From: Streptomyces melanogenes
GTDB taxonomy: Bacteria; Actinomycetota; Actinomycetes; Streptomycetales; Streptomycetaceae
Direction: 5' to 3'
NCBI RefSeq assembly: GCF_014649795.1
Contig: NZ_BMTS01000013.1
Location: forward strand, 141,508-205,507
Length of the DNA: 64,000 bases
This document shows positions 16,587-22,925 of this stretch, in pieces. A model generated the notes under the pieces. The model worked only from the letters and a program-made list of their open reading frames with translations. It was not told the DNA's origin and made no database searches. The position numbers were made by a program, and so were the translations under genes. The number at the start of each line of letters is the position of its first letter. Positions within the stretch are counted from its first letter, which is position 1.

Positions 16587-17033
16587 TTAGGCGGCGACGA
16601 CCTCGACGCCAACCTTCGCGGCAACCTCGGCGTGCAGACGCACGGACACCTGGTGCGCGCCCAGGGTCTTGATCGGCGAGCCGAGCTCGACGCGACGCTT
16701 GTCCACGTCCGGGCCACCGGCAGCCTTGATCGCCGCAGCGACGTCGGCCTGGGTGACGGAGCCGAAGAGACGGCCGGCGTCGCCGGAGCGAACGGCCAGA
16801 CGCACCTTCACGCCTTCGAGGCGGGCCTTGATCTCGTTGGCCTGCTCGATGGTGGCGATCTCGTGGATCTTGCGAGCACGACGGATCTGCTCGACGTCCT
16901 TCTCGCCGCCCTTGGTCCAGCGGATCGCGAAACCACGCGGGACCAGGTAGTTGCGAGCGTAGCCGTCCTTGACGTCGACGACGTCGCCAGCGGCACCGAG
17001 GCCAGAGACCTCGTGGGTGAGGATGATCTTCAT
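16587..17033 (-). CDS. rplI: 50S ribosomal protein L9
   Basis: A 148-residue L9 protein. The N-terminal domain MKIILTHEVSGLGAAGDVV and VKDGYARNYLVPRGFA are diagnostic; a long connecting helix and C-terminal domain (TLGAHQVSVRLH) follow. L9 binds 23S rRNA and helps maintain frame and fidelity. It is the last gene of the leftward rpsF-ssb-rpsR-rplI operon, 18 nt after rpsR, and is followed by a strong terminator. Confidence 0.97.
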   Translation of the reverse strand: MKIILTHEVSGLGAAGDVVDVKDGYARNYLVPRGFAIRWTKGGEKDVEQIRRARKIHEIATIEQANEIKARLEGVKVRLAVRSGDAGRLFGSVTQADVAAAIKAAGGPDVDKRRVELGSPIKTLGAHQVSVRLHAEVAAKVGVEVVAA

Positions 17034-17051
17034 TTTTCGGTCACCCTTCCC

Positions 17052-17288
17052 TTATCGCGCGGTGGACGTGTAGGGCAGCAGCGCCATCTCACGGCTGTTC
17101 TTGACGGCCGTGGCGACGTCACGCTGGTGCTGCGTGCAGTTGCCGGTCACGCGGCGGGCACGGATCTTGCCGCGGTCGGAAATGAACTTCCGCAGCATGT
17201 TCGTGTCCTTGTAGTCCACGTAAGCGGTCTTGTCCTTGCAGAAAGCGCAGACCTTCTTCTTAGGCTTGCGCACAGGCGGCTTCGCCAT
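17052..17288 (-). CDS. rpsR: 30S ribosomal protein S18, zinc-binding (C+) form
   Basis: A 78-residue S18 protein of the small subunit, partner of S6 on 16S rRNA. It carries a zinc ribbon: Cys14 and Cys17 (VCAFC) together with Cys51 and His54 (NCTQH). Streptomyces usually also has a cysteine-free paralogue induced under zinc limitation by Zur; this origin-proximal copy is the cysteine-containing housekeeping form. It lies between ssb and rplI in the operon. Confidence 0.96.
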   Translation of the reverse strand: MAKPPVRKPKKKVCAFCKDKTAYVDYKDTNMLRKFISDRGKIRARRVTGNCTQHQRDVATAVKNSREMALLPYTSTAR

Positions 17289-17331
17289 GGTGTTTCTCCT
17301 GTGTGATCAAGAAGTGGGGGTACGGGCTGCC

Positions 17332-17922
17332 CTAGAAGGGCGGCTCGTCCGAGTAGCCGCCACCGGAGCCGCCGGAGCTTCCGCCCCAGCCGCCACCGCC
17401 GCCGCCCTGCTGCTGGCCGCCGCCGGCCGGCGCGCTGGAGGCCCAGGGGTCGTCGGCGGGAGCGCCGCCACCCTGAGGACCACCACTGGGGGCTCCGCCC
17501 CAGTTGCCGCCGCCCTGCTGCTGGCCACCGCCGCCGTAGCCACCCTGGCCGCCTCGACCGGTGGTCTTGGTGACCTTGGCTGTGGCGCTCTTGAGGCTGG
17601 GGCCGACTTCGTCGACGTCCAGCTCGTAGACCGTGCGCTTGACGCCCTCGCGGTCCTCGTACGACCGCTGCTTCAGCCGGCCCTGCACGATGACGCGCAT
17701 GCCTCGCTGAAGCGACTCGGCGACGTTCTCCGCCGCCTGACGCCAGACCGAGCAGGTGAGGAAGAGGCTTTCGCCGTCCTTCCACTCATTGGTCTGACGG
17801 TCGAAGGTGCGGGGAGTCGACGCGATACGGAACTTCGCGACGGCCGCACCGGACGGGGTGAAGCGCAGCTCGGGGTCGTCGACGAGATTGCCGACGACCG
17901 TGATGACGGTCTCGCCTGCCAT
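17332..17922 (-). CDS. ssb: Single-stranded DNA-binding protein SSB
   Basis: A 196-residue SSB. Residues 1-~110 form the OB fold (MAGETVITVVGNLVDDPELR, then ASTPRTFDRQTNEWKDGESL and VQGRLKQRSYEDREG). A long glycine/glutamine-rich linker follows, with several GGQQQGGG tracts, and the acidic tip ends SDEPPF, the protein-interaction tail. It coats ssDNA at forks and recruits repair and replication proteins. It sits between rpsF and rpsR, the standard actinobacterial arrangement. Confidence 0.97.
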   Translation of the reverse strand: MAGETVITVVGNLVDDPELRFTPSGAAVAKFRIASTPRTFDRQTNEWKDGESLFLTCSVWRQAAENVAESLQRGMRVIVQGRLKQRSYEDREGVKRTVYELDVDEVGPSLKSATAKVTKTTGRGGQGGYGGGGQQQGGGNWGGAPSGGPQGGGAPADDPWASSAPAGGGQQQGGGGGGWGGSSGGSGGGYSDEPPF

Positions 17923-17997
17923 GGGTGAACCTCTCGGCGGGGATTGCTGCTGGCTGCTGTGTTGCTACTCGAAACCCGTTGACCTCTGAGCGGAAGC

Positions 17998-18288
17998 TCA
18001 GTGGGTCTCGGGGCGGAGGACCTTGGTCCGGAGGACCGACTCGTTCAGGTTCATCTGACGGTCGAGCTCCTTGACGACCGCAGGCTCGGCCTGGAGGTCG
18101 ATGACCGTGTAGATGCCCTCGGGCTTCTTCTTGATCTCGTAGGAGAGACGACGACGGCCCCAGGTGTCGACCTTCTCGACCTTTCCATTGCCCTCACGGA
18201 CGACGGAGAGGAAGTTCTCGATCAGGGGAGAGACAGCGCGCTCCTCCAGATCGGGGTCGAGGATGACCATCACCTCGTAGTGACGCAT
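17998..18288 (-). CDS. rpsF: 30S ribosomal protein S6
   Basis: A 96-residue S6 protein beginning MRHYEVMVILDPDLEERAV, with the conserved WGRRRLSYEIKKKPEGIYTV block and LRTKVLRPE near the C-terminus. S6 binds 16S rRNA together with S18. The frame extends upstream without a stop, but the ATG at 18288 is preceded by a near-ideal AAAGGAGG and matches known S6 starts. It is the first gene of the rpsF-ssb-rpsR-rplI operon, and its leader can fold so that this Shine-Dalgarno sequence is paired. Confidence 0.96.
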   Translation of the reverse strand: MRHYEVMVILDPDLEERAVSPLIENFLSVVREGNGKVEKVDTWGRRRLSYEIKKKPEGIYTVIDLQAEPAVVKELDRQMNLNESVLRTKVLRPETH

Positions 18289-18345
18289 GTGGAACCCACC
18301 TCCTTTGGACTCAGCGGCCACGGTCGTTCCGTGGCAGGAGGGTCG
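18289..18345 (-). promoter_or_regulatory. rpsF leader, candidate S6:S18-type autoregulatory hairpin
   Basis: On the transcribed strand a CCUCCU run (about 18341-18336) can pair with the AGGAGG Shine-Dalgarno sequence (18304-18299). Between them is a 6-bp hairpin, CCACGG/CCGUGG (18323-18318 and 18334-18329 in top-strand positions) immediately followed by CCG. Known bacterial S6:S18 leaders carry a hairpin next to a bulged CCG that mimics the rRNA site. The pairing is directly readable; regulation by S6:S18 is an inference. Confidence 0.45.
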
Positions 18346-18466
18346 TGATGCGTAAGCAACGGTATCCGCCGCCACTGACAATCCCGCTCCGAAGGAGGGG
18401 GACCGCGTCCTGGCCAGGGCAGACACCGGTGCAGACCGTACAGAGTACCTGCACACCCCTGTCCGG

Positions 18467-18495
18467 TTGAAATCCGGCGGTCAAGGGGCACAATC
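18467..18495 (+). promoter_or_regulatory. Candidate housekeeping promoter for the 18560 gene
   Basis: A TTGAAA hexamer at 18467-18472 and a CACAAT/ACAATC hexamer at 18489-18495 with a 16-17-nt spacer resemble a sigma-70-type promoter, 65 bp upstream of the start codon at 18560. Sequence match only. Confidence 0.3.
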
Positions 18496-18559
18496 TGTAC
18501 ACATCGGGTGTGCGCGGCGCTACCCTTCGCCGCGTTCCGCTTCCGCCAGGAGGTGCCCC

Positions 18560-18880
18560 ATGGCACAGGCAATGCGATCGAACTCGTCCGTCGTCTCCCT
18601 CCTCGCCACCGACGGCAAGCCCCATCCCCTTCAGGACGCCTTCATGGCGGTGACCGTCGTGCTGGGCGCGCTGGCGTTCACCACCGCGTTCTTCCACAAT
18701 CTGCACCTGCTCAGCTCCTGGGCGGGCCTCATCGGGATCCTCACCGGTGCGTACGGACAGTTCATCTCGGAGACCACCCGCGAGCGGTTCCTGCTGATCC
18801 TCGGGCTCGGCGCCTCCGCGGTGGGCTTCTTCCTGGGCATGGCCCACGGCGGCCTCTTCGGCGGTGTCGTCGGCGGCTGA
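18560..18880 (+). CDS. Small conserved membrane protein, unknown function
   Basis: A 106-residue protein with three to four hydrophobic helices (FMAVTVVLGALAFTTAFF, SSWAGLIGILTGAYGQFI, FLLILGLGASAVGFFLGMA). I do not recognise a family with known function. The ATG at 18560 is preceded by an excellent AGGAGG, so it is expressed from its own start; the longer frame from 18467 is not needed. It lies between the divergent rpsF operon and the femX-like gene and is a conserved position in Streptomyces origin regions as far as I recall. Confidence 0.75.
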   Translation: MAQAMRSNSSVVSLLATDGKPHPLQDAFMAVTVVLGALAFTTAFFHNLHLLSSWAGLIGILTGAYGQFISETTRERFLLILGLGASAVGFFLGMAHGGLFGGVVGG

Positions 18881-19004
18881 GAGCACCCCGTACCGACCCA
18901 GGGTCCGTACAGCCATCCGGGGCGCTCCCCGGGCGCAGTAGGCTTCGGCGCGAGAGCCGGAGCCCCTGTACCCATGGGGACACACCTGCCGAGGAGCGCC
19001 CCGC

Positions 19005-20123
19005 ATGAGCCTGACCCTGAGGACCATCAGCCGAGAGCAGCATCTGGCGTACATCCAGAGCCTGCCCGCGGCTAGCCACTGCCAGGTCCCGGCGTGGGCT
19101 GATGTGAAGACCGAGTGGCGCTCGGAGAACCTCGGATGGTTCGACAAGACCGGCCAGATGGTCGGCGCCGGTCTGGTGCTCTACCGCCAGCTGCCGAAGA
19201 TCAAGCGGTACCTCGCGTATCTCCCCGAGGGCCCGGTCATCAACTGGTACGCCCCGAACCTCGACGAGTGGCTCCAGCCGATGCTGGCGCACCTCAAGCA
19301 CCAGGGCGCCTTCTCGGTGAAGATGGGCCCGCCGGTCGTCATCCGCCGCTGGGACTCGGCCGCCATCAAGTCCGGCATCCAGGACCCGGACATCAAGCGT
19401 CTGCGGGACGTCGAGGCCACCCACATCGAGCCGCGTGCCTTCGAAGTCGCCGACCGGCTGCGGAAGATGGGCTGGCAGCAGGGCGAGGACGGCGGCGCCG
19501 GCTTCGGCGACGTGCAGCCGCGCTACGTCTTCCAGGTGCCGCTCGCCAACCGCTCGCTGGACGACGTCCTCAAGGGCTTCAACCAGCTGTGGCGCCGCAA
19601 CATCAAGAAGGCCGAGAAGGCCGGTGTCGAGGTCGTCCAGGGCGGCTACGAGGACCTGGCCGAGTGGCAGCGGCTGTACGAGATCACCGCCGTCCGTGAC
19701 CACTTCCGGCCGCGCCCGCTCTCGTACTTCCAGCGCATGTGGACGGTCCTCAACAACGAGGACCCCAACCGGATGCGGCTCTACTTCGCGCGGCACAACG
19801 GCGTGAACCTGTCGGCGGCCACGATGCTCGTCGTCGGCGGGCACGTCTGGTACTCCTACGGCGCCTCCGACAACATCGGCCGTGAGGTCCGGCCCTCGAA
19901 CGCGATGCAGTGGCGGATGCTGCGCGACGCGTACGCCATGGGCGCGACCGTCTACGACCTGCGCGGCATCTCCGACTCGCTCGACGAGACCGACCACCTC
20001 TTCGGTCTCATCCAGTTCAAGGTGGGCACCGGCGGCGAGGCCGTCGAGTACGTCGGCGAGTGGGACTTCCCGCTGAACAAGCTGCTGCACAAGGCCCTCG
20101 ACATCTACATGTCGCGGCGCTGA
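19005..20123 (+). CDS. femX: FemX-like peptidoglycan bridge aminoacyltransferase
   Basis: A 372-residue Fem/MurM-type protein (PF02388-like) made of two GNAT-like subdomains. Recognisable pieces are HCQVPAWADVKTEWRSENLG near the N-terminus, LPEGPVINW, the FNQLWRRNIKKAEKAGVEV helical region and VYDLRGISDSLDETDHLFGL, which is typical of FemX relatives. In Streptomyces coelicolor the FemX homologue adds the single glycine to LL-diaminopimelate on lipid II, using glycyl-tRNA. It starts with CCGAGGAGCGCCCCGC upstream. The racemase-like gene follows by 68 nt on the same strand, suggesting a cell-wall pair. Confidence 0.9.
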   Translation: MSLTLRTISREQHLAYIQSLPAASHCQVPAWADVKTEWRSENLGWFDKTGQMVGAGLVLYRQLPKIKRYLAYLPEGPVINWYAPNLDEWLQPMLAHLKHQGAFSVKMGPPVVIRRWDSAAIKSGIQDPDIKRLRDVEATHIEPRAFEVADRLRKMGWQQGEDGGAGFGDVQPRYVFQVPLANRSLDDVLKGFNQLWRRNIKKAEKAGVEVVQGGYEDLAEWQRLYEITAVRDHFRPRPLSYFQRMWTVLNNEDPNRMRLYFARHNGVNLSAATMLVVGGHVWYSYGASDNIGREVRPSNAMQWRMLRDAYAMGATVYDLRGISDSLDETDHLFGLIQFKVGTGGEAVEYVGEWDFPLNKLLHKALDIYMSRR

Positions 20124-20191
20124 TGGTTGCGTAATCTCGTCTCTCATACCTCTGATACACCGCAGCCACCAGAAAGGTTCCGGATCCGGCC

Positions 20192-21223
20192 ATGGCGCTC
20201 TCCCTCTACGTCGACACCGCGCGCTGGCGGGCGCACCAGAAGTCCGTGGTCGACCAGTTCCCGGGCATCGTCCCGGTCTGCAAGGGCAACGGCTACGGCT
20301 TCGGCCACGAGCGGCTGGCCGAGGAGGTGAACCGCTTCGGCTCGGACGTCCTGGCGGTCGGCACCACCTACGAGGCGGCCCGCATCAAGGACTGGTTCGG
20401 CGGCGACCTGCTGGTGCTCACGCCGTTCCGCCGGAGCGAGGAGCCGGTGCCGCTTCCGGACCGCGTCATCCGCTCGGTGTCGTCGGTGGACGGCGTGCAC
20501 GCCCTGGTGGGCGCGCGCGTGGTCATCGAGTGCATGAGCTCGATGAAGCGCCACGGCATCAAGGAGGAGGAGCTCGGCATGCTCCACTCCGCCATCGAGG
20601 ACGTGCGCCTGGAGGGCTTCGCCCTGCACCTCCCGCTCGACCGCACCGACGGCTCGGACGCGGTCGAGGAGGTCATCGGCTGGATGGACCGGCTGCGCGC
20701 GGCCCGGCTGCCGCTGCACACCATGTTCGTCAGCCACCTGCGAGCCGAGGAGCAGGCACGGCTGCAGCAGCAGTTCCCGCAGACCCGCTTCCGCGCCCGC
20801 ATCGGTACGCGGCTGTGGCTCGGCGACCACGAGGCGACCGAGTACCGGGGCGCCGTCCTGGACGTCACCCGGGTCGCGAAGGGGGATCGTTTCGGCTACC
20901 GCCAGCAGAAGGCCGCCTCCGACGGCTGGCTGGTCGTGGTCGCCGGCGGCACCTCGCACGGCGTCGGCCTGGAGGCGCCCAAGGCGCTGCACGGTGTGAT
21001 GCCGCGCGCCAAGGGCGTCGCCCGGGCCGGTCTCGCCACCGTGAACCGCAATCTGTCGCCGTTCGTCTGGGACGGCAAGCAGCGCTGGTTCGCGGAGCCG
21101 CCGCACATGCAGGTGTCGATCCTCTTCGTCCCCTCGGACTCCCAGGAGCCGCGCGTGGGCGATGAGCTGGTGGCCCATCTGCGGCACACCACGACGCAGT
21201 TCGACCGCCTGGTCGACCGCTAG
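20192..21223 (+). CDS. Alanine racemase-like PLP protein (possible non-racemase)
   Basis: A 343-residue fold-type-III PLP protein. The PLP lysine is Lys31 in VPVCKGNGYGFG, which corresponds to the KANAYGHG signature. The C-terminal domain contains FGYRQQK and ends VGDELVAHLRHTTTQFDRL. In canonical alanine racemases the second catalytic base is the tyrosine of IGYADG; the matching place here reads AGGTSHG (residues 251-257) with no tyrosine, so classic two-base racemisation is doubtful. It follows the femX-like gene and is closed by a strong terminator, so a cell-wall or D-amino-acid related role is inferred. Confidence 0.8.
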   Translation: MALSLYVDTARWRAHQKSVVDQFPGIVPVCKGNGYGFGHERLAEEVNRFGSDVLAVGTTYEAARIKDWFGGDLLVLTPFRRSEEPVPLPDRVIRSVSSVDGVHALVGARVVIECMSSMKRHGIKEEELGMLHSAIEDVRLEGFALHLPLDRTDGSDAVEEVIGWMDRLRAARLPLHTMFVSHLRAEEQARLQQQFPQTRFRARIGTRLWLGDHEATEYRGAVLDVTRVAKGDRFGYRQQKAASDGWLVVVAGGTSHGVGLEAPKALHGVMPRAKGVARAGLATVNRNLSPFVWDGKQRWFAEPPHMQVSILFVPSDSQEPRVGDELVAHLRHTTTQFDRLVDR

Positions 21224-21249
21224 GCACCAGCCGGACACCCGGACACGAC

Positions 21250-21280
21250 GAAGGGCCCCCGCCACCGGCGGGGGCCCTTC
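21250..21280. terminator. Strong bidirectional hairpin terminator
   Basis: Perfect 14-bp GC-rich stem, GAAGGGCCCCCGCC and its complement, with a 3-nt loop. It lies between the convergent racemase-like gene and the membrane glycosyltransferase gene. Confidence 0.85.
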
Positions 21281-21296
21281 GCGTTGCCTGCCGGGC

Positions 21297-22805
21297 CTAG
21301 GTGCCCGGCTGCCCCTTGCCCCACTCCACCAGGGGCCCCTCCACGAGGGGAGCCGCGTGCCGGGGCGGATGCGCCGCCTGCCCCAGGACGAAGACGTCCC
21401 CGGCCCCGTCGAGAACGCCACCGGACGGGTCGTCCGAGCCGTCGCGCCGTACGACGTCCCGCTCGGGCATCATGATGTCCCGCACGATCACCGCGCACAG
21501 GTAGAGCGTCGCCAGCAGATGGGCGGCGATGGCCAGTTGGTAGCCCTCCGGCGGCAGTCCCTGGTGCTTCTCGCCGCTCATCGTGTACGCGAGGTACATC
21601 CAGATCCCGAGGAAGTAGACCACCTCCCCGGCCTGCCAGATCAGGAAGTCCCGCCAGCGCGGCCGGGCCAGTGCGGCCAACGGGATCAGCCACAGCACGT
21701 ACTGCGGCGAGTAGACCTTGTTGGTCAGGATGAACGCGGCGACGACCAGGAAGGCGAGCTGCGCGAAGCGCGGCCGGCGCGGCGCGGTGAGCGTCAGGGC
21801 CGCGATGCCCGCGCACAGCAGCACCATCAGCAGCGTCGCCAGGTTGTTCACCATGTCGACGTCCAGGGACTTGCCGGTGCGCTGCGAGATGATCAGCCAG
21901 AAGGAGCCGAAGTCGACCGACCGCTCCTGGCTGAAGGTGTAGAACTTCTTCCAGCCCTCGGGCGCGAGCAGCATCACCGGCACGTTCACCGCCAGCCAGG
22001 AGGCCGCCGCGCCGAGCACGGCCACCCCGTACTCCCGCCACTTCCCGGCCCGCCAGCACAGGAACAGCAGCGGTCCGAGGAGCAGCACGGGATAGAGCTT
22101 GGCGGCCGTCGCCAGCCCGATGAGGATGCCGAAGGCGAGCGGGCGGCTGCGGGACCACATCAGCATCGCGGCGGCCGTCAGGGCGATGGCGAAGAGGTCC
22201 CAGTTGATCGTCGCGGTGAGCGCGAAAGCGGGCGCCAGGGCGACCAGCAGGGCGTCCCAGGGGCGGCGGCGGTGCGTGCGCGCGACACAGACGGCGATGA
22301 CGGCTGTGCAGGCCATCAGCATCCCCGCGTTGACCATCCAGTACATCTGCTCGCGGTGCTGCATGCTGCCGCCGCTGGGCGTCAGCCAGGAGGCCACCTC
22401 CATGAACAGTCCCGTCAGGACGGGATATTCGAGGTAGTCCATGTCGCCGTTCAGCCGGTCGAAGTACGGCACGAGATCGTCGGCGAAGCCACGCCCCACG
22501 TACAGGTGCGGGATGTCGGAGTAGCAGGCGTGGGTGTACTGGGAGTTCGCGCCCCGGAACCAGGCCCAGTCGTAGCAGGGGGCCTTCTGCGCCATACCGA
22601 GGGCGAACATGCCGATCGCGACGAGGGCGATCACCCGGACCGGGGTGAGCCAGTGGCCCGCCCCCCAGGCCCAGCGGCCCATCGGGCCGCCCAGCAGCTC
22701 GCTGCCGGCCGCGGCGACCTCGTCCTGCTCCGTGGGCCGTACGACGGGTTCGGCGGGCTCCCCGCGCCTGTCCTCGTACGCGCGGGCACTGGTCTCGCTC
22801 GTCAT
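21297..22805 (-). CDS. GT87/DUF2029-type polyprenol-phosphate sugar transferase
   Basis: A 502-residue polytopic membrane protein with about 10-12 hydrophobic segments. The first extracytoplasmic loop carries CYDWAWFRGAN and YSDIPHLYVGRGF followed by LEYPVLTGLFME, the aspartate/YP pattern of GT-C glycosyltransferases of family GT87 (mannosyl/arabinosyl type). Such enzymes use polyprenyl-phosphate sugars to build cell-envelope glycans; donor and acceptor cannot be read here. An ATG seven codons upstream (22826) is possible; MTSETSARAYED at 22805 is preferred. It may be co-transcribed from the PBP gene, although two parS sites lie between them. Confidence 0.8.
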   Translation of the reverse strand: MTSETSARAYEDRRGEPAEPVVRPTEQDEVAAAGSELLGGPMGRWAWGAGHWLTPVRVIALVAIGMFALGMAQKAPCYDWAWFRGANSQYTHACYSDIPHLYVGRGFADDLVPYFDRLNGDMDYLEYPVLTGLFMEVASWLTPSGGSMQHREQMYWMVNAGMLMACTAVIAVCVARTHRRRPWDALLVALAPAFALTATINWDLFAIALTAAAMLMWSRSRPLAFGILIGLATAAKLYPVLLLGPLLFLCWRAGKWREYGVAVLGAAASWLAVNVPVMLLAPEGWKKFYTFSQERSVDFGSFWLIISQRTGKSLDVDMVNNLATLLMVLLCAGIAALTLTAPRRPRFAQLAFLVVAAFILTNKVYSPQYVLWLIPLAALARPRWRDFLIWQAGEVVYFLGIWMYLAYTMSGEKHQGLPPEGYQLAIAAHLLATLYLCAVIVRDIMMPERDVVRRDGSDDPSGGVLDGAGDVFVLGQAAHPPRHAAPLVEGPLVEWGKGQPGT

Positions 22806-22851
22806 GCCGCACATCCTGCCGTACACCTCTGTGGAAATACCGAGGGGCGAT

Positions 22852-22889
22852 GTTTCACGTGAAACACCATCGCTGGTTTCACGTGAAAC
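22852..22889. other. parS: Two parS sites
   Basis: Exact GTTTCACGTGAAAC copies at 22852-22865 and 22876-22889, 24 bp apart, upstream of the glycosyltransferase and just beyond the 3' end of the penicillin-binding protein gene. Confidence 0.95.
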
Positions 22890-22925
22890 ACCGCCCCTGA
22901 CATTCAGCCGCGTGCGCCGGGCCCG

